A stretch of 64,000 nt of DNA from Thuidium tamariscinum (taxonomy: Eukaryota > Streptophyta > Bryopsida > Hypnales > Thuidiaceae). The notes under the pieces are model-generated. The model made no database searches. It saw only the letters and a list, made by a program, of their open reading frames with translations, and was not told the origin of the DNA. Below are positions 36,418 through 47,718 of the stretch, in pieces. The DNA lies in assembly GCA_947034885.2 (NCBI GenBank), contig OX344749.2:11671501-11735500 (forward strand), in the 5' to 3' direction. A program made the translations under genes and the position numbers. How positions within the stretch are numbered: position 1 is the stretch's first letter; each line of letters begins with the position of its first letter.

Positions 36418-38800
36418 ATGTCACATAATGTACAAGGTCTCAATGACCTAGCTACTGTAGAAAACCTCAAAAATTATATTAGTAGGAACCCTATCGATAT
36501 CTTATTACTTCAGGAACATAAACTTCGAGGACCAAGTGCTTCTGACATTGGGCGATTGCTCTGGAAGCACGCTACTGCCTTTATTATAGATGCCGAACCT
36601 AGCTACTCTAGCACTACAAATAATGCAGGCAAAGGGGGGTGGCGTCATTTATTTCACCACGATGGGCTAAATTGGTGTCACAGTGTGGTTCTCTCACAAG
36701 GGGTAGAGTTCAACGGTTTATTATATCAAGATTCCCAGGTGGAGACTTAGGTTTTGTAAACATCTATGTTCCACATGAACCACACCATCGTTGAATTTTA
36801 TGGGAAACTTTAGCAAGAGAAATCCCTTCAACATGCAAATGGATTATGAGTGGTGATTCAACATGGTTGAAAGGAGGACAGACAAGTCAAGCAGTTGTGG
36901 GAAAATCATCCCAACCCAAGAACAAATTTTATTCAATGCGTTTAAAGATACCATCCAAGTCTCTGAACCCCCATTAACTTCTCTGAGTTTGTGTTTCTCA
37001 TAGGACAATTTTCAAAGCGATAGGGCTAGAGTCATAGCCAGACTCAATAGATTTTACATCTTCCCCGAATCTACTGTATGTATTAGAAAAGTTATAGAAT
37101 ATCGTATACGTAGTGATTACACCTAGTCAGATCACTGCCCCATATCTTTTTTTTTAAAGCTAGCCTAGACTCCTCTACGCCCTAGCCACTAGAAAATGTC
37201 CTCAATTTGCTTTGATGTAGCTAAGCAGATGATCAAAGATGTATGGACATACGCACCACCGAATGCCCAGTTCTTTTCTAAATTGAAAAGAGTGATCCAA
37301 TCATATCGACGTTTTTGCATTCAACAGGCTCAACGTAACCAATCACTTGAAGATTCATGGAGAAAAGATCTCGACATTAAGAATGGACTACTTCAACAAG
37401 ATCCTCAATCATCAATATTTCAAAAAGAGGTAGCGTCTCTCAAGTTTCAGTTTGGTAGATTCGAAGTACAAAATATCAAAGGATAGAAAACTAGATCCCG
37501 TATCCGATGGCGTCTGTACGGTGACCGTTTATCTTCCAAATTCTTTTAGGTAGTCAGGGAAGCACCACAAACATCATGCATCTCCGAACTTAGGGATTTG
37601 CATGGTACTCTCAAACATTTCTTAGATGACCTAGAATGCATCTGCACCTCTTTCTATGTTCAACTGTATTCTCAAGATCCAACATCTCTGGAGGTTGAAA
37701 CCGCAAGGATCAATATCATATCCTGCGTTTCAAATCAAATTACTCCCAAGATGATTCAAATACTGAAGAGCCCTCTTACAAAGGACGAATTATTCTTGGC
37801 TGTTAAGTCGATGGCTAGTGGCCATTGTCTTAGACCTGATAGTGCTACATTAGAGTTCTTTCTTCGATTTTGGCCACTGATAAGCGACGATTATGTAAGT
37901 ATGTTACAATCAGGAATTGAAGCGGGACGATTGTCCAAAGGTATGACGTCAAGGATTATCACACTCATATTCAAAGAGGGAGATTGAGCTAGCTTATCCA
38001 ACTGGAGACCTATAACACTTCTCAACATTTCCAATAAGATTTAGGCGAAAATTCTCCAAGTTAGACTACAACGCATACTCAGTGACATTATCAGCCCTAA
38101 TCAATCCGCCTTCTTGCCTCTCAGGTATATTCTTGACAACATCTTATTGCAATATAAGATAGTTGAATGGGCAAAAGAATCTCACCAGGATCTTATTTTT
38201 CTCAAACTAGATTTTACCAAGGCTTACAATACGATTTAATGGGATTTTCTATTTAGAATGATGCTGAAAATTGGCATTCCTGAAACCTTCATTTCTTTGG
38301 TAAAAATATTACTAGACGATGCCTCAACTTAAGTTATGATCAACGGAAAGATTTCTCAATCCTTCCCAATTAGACGCGAGGTACGCCAAAGCTGCCTGTT
38401 AGCACCATATTTATTTTTGCTAGTGGGCGAGGCTTTTACCATAGCAGGTAAAGAGGAACAACGTTCAGGAAGGGTCAAGTGCATTTCTCTTCTAAACAAT
38501 GACGAACGTCAATTAGTTTCCTAATATGCTGACAATACGGGCCTAGCTGTTTTAGGTGAAGAAAAATACCTACGCAACACTATCAAACTTATTGAAAAAT
38601 TCAGCTTAGCAAGAAGCCTAGTTCTTAATTGGACAAAAAGCGTTGGATACTGGTTTTCTGATATTCCTCCGCTAACATGGTTGAACAATCATGGGATTAT
38701 ATGGGCTCCGCCTGGGTCGCTATCAAAGCTATTTGGTGCTCTTTTGAGCATCAATCTAGATACTACGGACGTGGATGACTTTCTTAAATTTAAAATTTAA
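36418..38800 (+). mobile_element. LINE ORF2 remnant: endonuclease and reverse transcriptase, inactive
   Basis: L1-type non-LTR retrotransposon ORF2. The APE-type endonuclease part reads SHNVQGLNDLATVENL, then DILLLQEHKL near 36508. Later come LGFVNIYVPHEP, DNFQSDRARVIARLNRF and SDHCPI. The reverse transcriptase follows from about 37770 with NWRPITLLN, AFLPLRYILDN, KLDFTKAYN and YADN (38525-38536) in place of the catalytic YADD. There is a frameshift at the G-run 36634-36639 and another near 36910-36930. From 37196 onward one frame stays open for about 1.6 kb apart from stops at 37487, 37547, 37985, 38042, 38237, 38330 and 38522. Cannot encode a working protein. Confidence 0.85.
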
Positions 38801-39961
38801 AAAAGGTTTCCTACTAGTCCACGCAACGCTTATCTTTAGTTGGCAGAGCCACTGTGGTGAATACGGTCCCCATTTCCTCTATTTTTTATTTCCTTGCTAT
38901 ATTCTTGATTCCATGCGCGACGTTATATTACTACCTCTTCCTTGCCAAATGAACCTCTGACCTCCATGGACTTACTTCTTTGTTGTTGACAAAATCATTG
39001 ATGTAGTCCAAGCCTATGGCCCTCGATGTTGTTCCAGTCAACGCGATGCATGCCATCTTCTTCTAATCATTGTATGTAGGTTTTGCCAACTACTTCTACC
39101 CTAATGAAGCATTGCTCGTTGCTAGCTTGAGGCGGATTGGTGCCTACTACTCTCAAGTTCGTTCAATCAAATTGTAGAAACCCTACCAAAGAATGATAAC
39201 TCGTATTCCTAAACCCATCATTGTGATAACTTGAAGTTTAGAAATGGCCTTGAATTGGCTACTTCAACACTCTTCTCCCACTTGATCAATGAAATAGATC
39301 TACTCATCATTTGTTATTAGTTTTATTGTTATTGGTTTCATGATGGTTTGCCTTAAAAAATACCTGTTGGATTTGCCTTCAACCCTGCAATGTCTATCAA
39401 GTAGATAAAAAGTGTTGTTGCCAATGTCCTCTTCTTGCTTGTAGGGTTGATGTTAATTTTTGCTACATGGTTATAATTTTTGTCACCCATTTCTTAGATT
39501 GCCCAATTGAAGCCATCTATGATGCTGTCTTCCTTACTCTCAAATTTGACATTAATCTCTTTGTTGTAGTCAATTGTACTAGATCCCCAGCTTTGAGGTG
39601 GTCTCCATTAGCAAGTGACATCAGTGGTATTGTCAAATTTGAATTAGAACTCTCCATGAGCAAAGCCTACAATATCAAGTGAAGAAATGAATCCTTGCTT
39701 TTGTACAACAAGTATCTATCTACAGGTTTTGCAATTGTACTTCCTATGATAACTCTAGAAATATAATGACTTTTTGATTTTGGTAAATTTTAAAAGCAAC
39801 TCAATCAATATTACATTTATAACCAAATCACAAGAGGTTGGAACTTTAGGTTTGACAAATTACCTCTTCTACATTCAAATCTTATGGAAGTGTCTACACC
39901 TTTGTTGTTGTAATCAAAGTTATAAATAATGCAAAATAGATCATTTTTTGAATTCACTATT
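38801..39961. other. Intergenic DNA downstream of the LINE
   Basis: Possible further LINE ORF2 remains up to about 38960, then AT-rich DNA without recognisable genes. No poly-A tail or target duplication marking the LINE end was found. Confidence 0.35.
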
Positions 39962-40190
39962 AAAAAAACTCGCTTTTTAGGTAATGAGTCCAATTTTCTT
40001 AAACAGATTTTAGATGATGTCTATGTGACATTTAATGCAACAAATCCATGTTTTTATGTCAACAAAAACGTCCAATGTAGCATTAATGTTAACATAAAAG
40101 CATGAATTTATTTCATTGGACGTTACTTAGACATCACCTAAAATTCGCTTAAAAAAATTGGAACTTGTCATCTAAAACCTGAGTTTCTTA
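39962..40190. mobile_element. Foldback MITE-like element, about 229 bp
   Basis: The left arm (AAAAACTCGCTTTTTAGG, then GAGTCCAATTTTCTTAAA and GATGATGTCTATGTGAC) is repeated inverted in the right arm (GTTACTTAGACATCACC, CGCTTAAAAAAATTGGAAC, AACCTGAGTTTCTT). Arms are about 90 bp with moderate divergence, so this is an older insertion. No ORF. Confidence 0.6.
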
Positions 40191-40248
40191 TAGTAATTCT
40201 AAACACTATTGCATAATGAAACATTGCAATTTGTGATTGTAAAGGAAA

Positions 40249-40251
<3 letters not shown>

Positions 40252-40302
<51 letters not shown>
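40252..40302. repeat. (AT)n microsatellite
   Basis: About 25 uninterrupted AT dinucleotides. The Tyr-Ile repeat in the overlapping minus-strand open frame is only its translation. Confidence 0.95.
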
Positions 40303-40303
<1 letters not shown>

Positions 40304-40396
40304 CATAGTTCAATTATGAACTCAAATGATGGTGTTGTAATTGCCATATGAATTGGAATAAAGATTTTGCAATCAAAATGTGGGTTCATAGAGATC

Positions 40397-40548
40397 TTAA
40401 CCCATTAAGGACTAGGTCAATGATTGCAAATGAATATCTGGTTGGAAATGACATGTTTTCATTAATAGCTAAAGTGACTACTAATGAAAACTTGTTATTT
40501 TCAACTACAATCATCAACTAGTCATCAACCTGGTCCTTAATGGGTTAA
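40397..40548. mobile_element. TTAA-bounded MITE, 152 bp
   Basis: Left end TTAACCCATTAAGGACTAGG and right end, read inward, TTAACCCATTAAGGACCAGG: 19 of 20 bases match, inside TTAA at both edges. It is the shortest of the set. A possible single end of the same type (TTAACCCATTAATG) is at 55691. Confidence 0.8.
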
Positions 40549-40769
40549 AAGTGATCTTAGATGTTTGTAAATATATATTATATGAATGCCCTAAAAGTGA
40601 ACTTCAATGTCCTTTGTCACTTCCATATTACACTTTTTTATTATAAAAGATTCATCATCATGCGTTTAAAGCCAAATTTAATGCAAATTTTTATTTTAAA
40701 ATTGTTTAAAACACCTCTCTATGAAGTTTTAAAGGACCCTATTGTGGCTTAGGTTTTTTTTAAAATTTC

Positions 40770-40890
40770 TTTTGAAGTATCACAGTGGCAATATTTCATT
40801 GTATTGTGGAGCTCCAAATCTCAACATTCATCTATATATTGGATAGAAAATATCATATTAGCACATAATACATATCCACTACAAGAGAAA
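40770..40890 (+). repeat. Dispersed repeat, copy 2 (partner at 8620-8735)
   Basis: Near-identical to 8620-8735. It ends close to CACTACAAGAGAAAG (40877), which looks like a plant CACTA-transposon terminus, but I found no matching second end. Confidence 0.5.
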
Positions 40891-42476
40891 GGGGTGTTTT
40901 AAGTAGTGTCCTAAACATCATGTCTTTTAAGTAATGTCTTTTAAGTAAGGTTTTAAGTAAAATTTTACTAAAAAGACAGTCTTCAATGGACATCTCTCAT
41001 ATTTGAAACTATTTTTCACACTCTCTTTGTCCATTCATTGTTTGTTGCATATCTTTTTAGAACTACTTGAAGTCTATTACAAGGTTTTTGTAGGGTCAAT
41101 TTGAAAAAATGGTTCGCTTCATGAGTACACTTTAATAACGCCTAAAGGACCATTATCCATTCAGTGGACAAATGGGATCTTGGGTAGATACCTACAATTG
41201 AATTTCATTCATGATTTTTGAAAAAAAAATTGTAAATAGAAAACTTGAATAGCTTTATAGGAAAATTATTTTTTTCCTAATTGATGCTTAGGAACAAAGG
41301 TTATGCCTAAAATAAGCTCAAAAGAGGAGAAAGTAGGTATTAAAAAAGATTCAAAAGTCAAAATTTTAAAAAAAATTCTTAGAGTAAGATTATATTTTTG
41401 TCTAAGTGAATAGCTTTAATTGATTCATATCAATTGAAGAAATGGAAAATTTATGGAAGATCTTGTTTTTTGGGCAATCTAAGCATCTTTTTGAAAAAAT
41501 AACTTGTATGATTCATTTCTTAATGCAATCTATACAATTTTTCAAAAAAATAAAATCTACATGGTTTAATTTTCTTTTAAAAACAATCTCACCATTGGAA
41601 TTAGTGCATTTTAGTTCCATCTTAGACATATTAATAATTTAGATTTTCCTTCTATAGTTCTATCTCATACCAATTTCTACTTAACAATTTTTAAAAGAAT
41701 GAAGATTAATTTTTTTTGAATTAATTTTTTTTCCTAGACTAAAAATTGAATTTTACACTATAAAGATTTAAATCTTAAGACTCCATAGTGCAAAAAATTA
41801 AAGTTAAAAAGGTTCAAAATCAAATAATTTAGTCTCGCAATGTATTGAAAAACTTGATTTTTTCACTTTAAACAACAATATCTTACATTCTCTGTTGTCA
41901 AAACTTTTGAAATTTTTTCCACATTTTTATTCTAGTTAGGTGTAAGAGTTTGTAATTATATATTTTTTCTTAAATTCAAATTTCTTACTTTTTGCTATAG
42001 AAATGGTGGTTTTGACTTTTGAGTGTATTTTTTGTAGGAAAATGTCTCCATCTTGAAGAGTTCAAGAATTTCTTGGGATTCAAAGTGACATGAATAACTA
42101 AAAATTGTATTAGTACACTAAAATGAACTTTCAAAAACCTTAAGTTCAAATGAAGATCTATCAACTCATTACACAATCTACCTTGCAATTGTTGGAGTCG
42201 TTGCAAGAAACACTTACAAATTTTGATTCAAAATGGCCAGACTACTAGAATACTCTAACTTTTGGGATAAAATGAGATAAAATATTAATAATTTATAAAA
42301 GCATTAATAATTATATGTATATAAAAATTCAAGCCCTAAAAAATTTACCTCCAAAAGTTATGAACACTCAAAGAGTGATGAAAATACCACGAAAATAGAC
42401 ACTTTAATGTTTGATTATTAACTTGAAGATTCTCCTTAACCATTTTCATCTTTAGATAAATGAAATTGTGTTTTTT
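40891..42476. other. AT-rich intergenic DNA
   Basis: No recognisable gene or RNA. A copy of GTTGCAAGAAACAC lies at 42200-42213, related to the TIR family described next. Confidence 0.4.
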
Positions 42477-42831
42477 GGGTGATTGCAAGAAACACTTGTA
42501 CTATTTTGTCTCACATGTTGTATGTTGATTTGTTTTTAGCCATAACTTCTGTATTTTGGCTCCAACTGACTCAAGATTCATAGGAAAGGTACTCAAAGCT
42601 ATCATACACCTCCTTTAATTTTTTCATAGTTTTCAAAAATATCTTACTATCCAAAAATAGACCCCAATTGAATGTCATACTTTGCAGTTTAGGGGGGTTT
42701 AGTACCAAGGAGTACCTTCTTTAATGATTTTGAGATGAAATTTGGATGAAATAGTCTTTTACTAGACTTCTAGGTCTCTAGAGAAGGATTTTAAAAAATA
42801 GTTAATTTTATGTGGTGTACAAGTCTACAAA

Positions 42832-43039
42832 CACTAGAAGAAAAGCCTCAAAATCTGTGTTTGTTTCAACATAATGCGTCAAGTGAGTTGTGTTGAAACA
42901 AACGTAGTGAAAAAGTGGAAAAACGCAGAAAAATGTTTTTTTCTGCGTTTTTCCACTTTTTCACTGCATTTGTTTCAACACAACTCACTTGACGCATTAT
43001 GTTGAAACAAACGCAGATTTTGAGGCTTTTCTTCTAGTG
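42832..43039. mobile_element. CACTA-ended foldback MITE, 208-bp near-perfect hairpin
   Basis: Begins CACTAGAAGAAAAGCC and ends GGCTTTTCTTCTAGTG, with AAA on both sides as a possible 3-bp target duplication. The two ~102-bp arms differ at about three positions. CACTA ends with a 3-bp duplication are the hallmark of the CACTA (En/Spm) superfamily. Each arm also contains its own small inverted repeat (TTTGTTTCAACA with TGTTGAAACAAA). No ORF. Near-identity of the arms implies a young or actively corrected element. Confidence 0.8.
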
Positions 43040-43076
43040 AAAGTAAACTTCTTTCTACTTGTCATGAAAAAAAAAT

Positions 43077-43315
43077 TGAGGCCAATAGAGGGCCTTTCAG
43101 CTACAGTGAAATGTGCAATTAGAAGAAAAATCAGCCTAAAAAGCAGTTAGAGAATTTGTAAGGTGAACAGTCAACTCATCTACCCTGTCAAATTTTCGAT
43201 TGAAAAAATATTATAAAAAAATTATGTATATATATAAAATTTAATGTTTAATATTTTTTTAATTCCGTATAATTGCACATTTCAGTGTAGCTGAAAGGGC
43301 CCTCTATTGGCCTCA
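43077..43315. mobile_element. MITE-like element with TGAGGCCAATAGAGG ends, 239 bp
   Basis: About 45 bp at each end are inverted copies: TGAGGCCAATAGAGGGCC and TTTCAGCTACAGTGAAATG on the left; CATTTCAGTGTAGCTGAAA and GGCCCTCTATTGGCCTCA on the right. The centre is AT-rich. No obvious target duplication, so no superfamily is assigned. Confidence 0.7.
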
Positions 43316-43733
43316 GATTTTCTCTCATGTATTTTGAAACACGTAAAATATGATTTTGGTGGGTTTTTTGGTGCATAACCATCTCCATAGAGTTGTTACA
43401 AATGTTCATTTAAAATTTTTTCTCTATTTCCTTATTTTCACTATTTTAAACTAATTTAAACATCTGAACACCTATTTTCTTAAGATTTGGCACTTTTCTA
43501 GATCTCCTACTTAGAGAATTTTTCTATGAATTTCCTTAGGTGGTTACCTTTGCCTCAAAGGTGTATACATTATTCATATTTTTTAAATTAAAAAAAAATT
43601 AATTAATTAATTTTAAAGTACTCCCCAAAAAATCATGAAAACTACCAAAAATGCAGCCAAATCAACAAGTGTTTCTTGCAATCATCCTTTTTACACTTGC
43701 ACAAAGGTGGTGCACTTGGAGCCCACACGGATG

Positions 43734-44461
43734 GGGTCATTGCAAGAAATACCATCCAAAAAGCGTAGCGTTTTTATAGTACTCTTTTTTTCCTTTGAAA
43801 GGGCTTTAAAATTAGAAAAACAATTTTTAAAAATAATAAAAAATATGTTTCATGTATATATCTTTAAGAAGAAAGTATCCTAGAAAGGAAAATTATAGGA
43901 AAAATCTCTAAGTAGGAGAAGTAGAAAAGTGCAAAATCTTATGAAAATTGGTACTTTTACATTTTAATTTGTAAAAAATAGGAAAATCAATTTTTTTTAA
44001 AACTAAAAATTGGCCATTCTTAAAGAGTTGATTTTGATGAGATTTCACCAGAAGAACAATCTTAGAACCATCTTCAATGTTCAGAAATTGTGCGCAACGG
44101 AAAAAAATTTGCACTCATATGGACATCAAATAACATATTTTTGGATTTCATTCAAAAGTTATAAGTTTTATACCTATATGTATAGTCCATGAAAGTTTTG
44201 ATTATGAATTATTAAATTTGGGCACTCATAACGTAGTGATTTTTGTAAACTATAAACTATGACGCTAAACAAAAATGATTTTTAAATATAAATTGTTTTT
44301 TTTTAATTTCTAAAAAATAAGGGATATAATAACCTTCAAGTTAGGTATGTTCAATAAAAATTTCATGTTCATAGGACTTAATCTCCAAAAGTTATAGTAG
44401 ACAACAAAAAAGTAATTCTCATTGTAACATGAAATAGGACCGGTGTTTCTTGCAATGACCC
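43734..44461. mobile_element. TIR element with GGGTCATTGCAAGAAA ends, 728 bp
   Basis: Left end GGGTCATTGCAAGAAATACC, right end GGTGTTTCTTGCAATGACCC, flanked by GATG on each side (43730-43733 and 44462-44465), a candidate 4-bp target duplication. Same end type as 42477-44808. No transposase ORF. Confidence 0.6.
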
Positions 44462-45641
44462 GATGATGGATAGTTTACAATTTACAATTTTTTTTTGGTG
44501 AAATTACAACTTTGGTAAAAACCTTTGTATCAAAATTTGAGCTACAAATTCTCGTTTTTGAATCAAAAATAGAACTAAAATCCTCCAAAATAGCCAAGGT
44601 AGATAGAAAACATTCAATTGGGGGCTATTTAAAAATAGTATAACAATTCTTTTTAAAACCCACGAAATTACTCCCCCTTTAAAACTACCACATACACCTT
44701 CTTTGAGTTTCGTAGAAAATGAACAAATGATAAAAAATTTATGAGCAAAAAAATATATGTTTGAATTCAAGGGGACACAAATGGAACAAGTGTTTCTTGC
44801 AATCACCCTTATTGAAATGCAATTTTTTTTAAATTAGTAGAAATTGAAAATAAATTCTAATCAACACTTGCTTGTTTAAATTTTCAATAGTAAAAATCGT
44901 GAAAAACAACTTACAATTCTCATTGAGACAATTTTCAAAGTAAATGGGTAAGTACAATTTTTAAGATCTCAAATCAATTGAAATTGGCAAGCTTCATAGT
45001 TTGCATTTCCCATAGCTACTAATGGGACATATTTTCTTTGAGGGCCTCTCAAAAATCAAATATTTATCCTTTTTAGTAAAAAATAAAAGCTTCCAATAGT
45101 TAACCTTCAATATTGTTTGTGAATTTTTTTTAAATCAAAGAAATTTAATTTTTCGTACAAAATGCAAGCTTGAAATTTTAGATTAACAATAAGGGCTTAA
45201 TTTGAAATGACCACATGAGTGATATGGCAAGTCTCATCTCTTTGGAGTATTCAATAGCACTTCCAGCATCCTCAAGTTTTCTTTACTAAAATCTACACCA
45301 ATTGTTTGCTATTATGTTTATTTGAGAGAAGGTAAGAATTCATTCCATGAGCATGTCAACTAAAGTTTGCAACAATGCTAGTACAAAGATGTAAGCCTAT
45401 GAGCCTTGAACCTAGTTGTAGGTGTGTACCTACAACCATTTGAAGGCTTGCACAACATATCTCCCTACAACACAAGTAACTATAATATGGAAAGAGTCTG
45501 TAACATAGGTCCTTATAACAATGATTAATTGATAATGGGAAGTGGTCAGTATTGGGTGTCTAAAGGGGTGCTTGGGAGTTGATAGATGTACGTGACAAAC
45601 TGACAATTCAAGAATTGTGGTTGTAGCCATATGAGAGTATA

Positions 45642-46020
45642 GTGGAAATACCCAAAACTGTCAAAATAAGGAATTCAGCATAGTTGGAGGCAGAGTTTTT
45701 TTTAAATGATATTTTCCTAATATTAGCGAGTGAAAATCATGAATATTAAAAAAATATAGATTTTTCGGCTACAATATGTAATTTCTACAAATTTTCAAAG
45801 TGTTGGCTCCCTAGACCTGTGAAACCGTCCTGTAGGTGCCCCCAAAATTGAACCCTGCGAAAATCAGCACTCAGCCAACCAGATTTTCCTATGTGTCCTT
45901 CAATTGTGTCAGCAAATTACAATCACATATGTGATGAACACATTAAGAGAACTCTACGGACACATTTAGGTGAATCTACTCATCATTGCAAGGAACAGGC
46001 ACGGGAATGGGTGTTTTGCC
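45642..46020 (+). repeat. Dispersed ~370-bp repeat, copy 2
   Basis: Second copy of 24940-25314 in the same orientation. Differences are mostly scattered single bases plus a few small indels. Confidence 0.65.
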
Positions 46021-46194
46021 CGTATATGAGACACTTTTATGCACTGCACAGGGGTCAGCTTTTCCAAGATGCATGCAGAAGGGACGTACCCTATACTACT
46101 CCATTCATTTGGTAAGCAATGTTAGGCAGTAATTGCTTGCCAGTCGCGCACAATTTCGAAGGATCGATACCCCCACTCGATCTAAACCCATCAG

Positions 46195-46290
46195 GGGTGG
46201 GCGGGGATCGAACTGATCGAATCATGCAGGAATTCCTACCGGGGTAGAGTGCAACCTTCACTCGGGCTCCTTAACCGTGGCATCCCCTGC
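46195..46290 (-). repeat. Possible tRNA-derived SINE head
   Basis: On the minus strand a stretch starting GGGATGCCACGGTTAAGGAG resembles an A-box region, and CAGTTCGATCCCCGCC about 60 bases on fits the B-box consensus GWTCRANNC, as in plant tRNA-derived SINEs. It does not fold as a proper tRNA in my reading. No clear 3' end was found. Confidence 0.3.
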
Positions 46291-46299
46291 CCCAACTTA

Positions 46300-47718
46300 A
46301 ATTAAGTGGCAAATCGACGACTGAAATTGTGCAGAAACTGGCTCCGCCGCTAACTTCTAGCTTAAGTTACACTTAGCTTCCTAATGCGAGGGAGGAAGCT
46401 TCAATCCCGGCTTCAATGAGAGCAGAACCTGGACGTAGGAAAGCAAGCGATCCTCACAAGCGAAGGTGAGCCAGGGCAGGAGCCCATCATGACTCCGATC
46501 CCTTCAGTAAAACTACGTAAAAATAATACACTGGAGACTGGAGGACGTGGTCGAATGAATTGAATGCAGGATTACAGGAACTCCTGCGCACAGTACTATC
46601 ATGCAAGTCGGTCGGGAAGGCGCATTGATGGTCAAATCTTGGGCGATTTTCCTCGTCGCAGAGACGCAGACTCGCTGATTCGCAGAGATGGGATGCGCAA
46701 TAATTGCAGACTCGGTTGAGGAGACACGGCGACGCGACACGGATATATCATGTGAAAAGTGGCCTACTAATTGTCCAGAGCAGTGAATATTTTAAGGATT
46801 AGAGGTAGTCCAGCGACTGGCTGCCGCAGAGTTGGTGGAGGCGCCTTGCTGGCGATTTCATGGCAAGTTTTCACTTGCATATCTGGCTACAACACTTCTA
46901 TCTTCATGGAGAAATTGGCAATTTTCTTCTGGTGGCAATTTTGCACTATTACATGTATTTTGGTGAGGCTCTCTATTTTCTTGATGCTCCTATGGCGAGT
47001 TCATCTAAATTTTTTTTGCAATTCACACATTCTCTTCTAACTCCATAAAGGCCTTAGGGGTTTCAATTTGTTTCCCATGTAAGAAAACAACAAAAATCTA
47101 AACCTATACAAAGAAATGGACAAATTATGAATGAGTGGAATTCTAAACCTACTGAGTGCAATAGTGGGCCACTATCTCAAAGGTAAGTGACCCAAAAATG
47201 TTGATGAGGTTATTAGTGAACTCAAGAAAGATGCAACCCAATTGGTCTTGTAATTTTCCAACACATTAATAATGTTTTAAAAGATTTCAAAGTAGGGTAT
47301 TAACCCTATATATAACATTAGACTTACTTTGAAAGAACAACCATGAAGCACAAAATGTACAGTGTCTCAACTTTCATGGGTTGCTTCCAAAACTCCTCAC
47401 CTCTCAATCATTGGTTGCTATTGAAAAGTTGTGATGGTTTTGAGTCATTGAAGTGTTCATTCAAAGCCATATTTTAGTTGCTAAAAGAATTAAAAATGTT
47501 ACTTCTAAGTATTTCTATTTTCTACCTTAATGAATGTAAAAGAATACACTTCAAGAAGTGACCTTTGGGAATCAAGATTCAATTAAACAAACAACAGCCA
47601 GAGAGTAATACATGAGAACCCCAAATCACCTGTTGCTCGCAATTACATTAAAAGTGTACAGGAGAGAAATAAAATAAGTGAAGGTTCTACAATTCAATCA
47701 GTCACTGCAGTCTATAAC
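46300..47718. other. Intergenic DNA and 3' flank of the AVT1-like gene
   Basis: 46300-46770 is less AT-rich, and its open frames have no domain. The rest is AT-rich. The part from about 47580 to 47718 is expected to be the 3' UTR of the minus-strand transporter gene. A TTAACCCTATAT motif at 47304 has no matching partner. Confidence 0.4.

Larger units (their letters stand above)
42477..44808. mobile_element. TIR element with GGGTGATTGCAAGAAACAC ends, hosting nested insertions
   Basis: The left end GGGTGATTGCAAGAAACACT is matched inverted at the right end, AGTGTTTCTTGCAATCACCC (44789-44808). Another right-type end (ending ATCATCC, 43687) lies inside, so the true partner of the left end is not certain. 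Three other elements (42832-43039, 43077-43315, 43734-44461) lie within. No transposase ORF. Confidence 0.5.

Noticed and set aside
40168..40389. Minus-strand open frame with a Tyr-Ile repeat
   Set aside because: Only the translation of the (AT)n microsatellite.
40877..42000. A CACTA transposon beginning at CACTACAAGAGAAAG
   Set aside because: No matching TAGTG end with a 3-bp duplication was found at a sensible distance.
46195..46290. A genuine tRNA gene
   Set aside because: B-box-like and A-box-like sequences are present, but I could not form the acceptor, D and anticodon stems; kept only as a weak SINE candidate.
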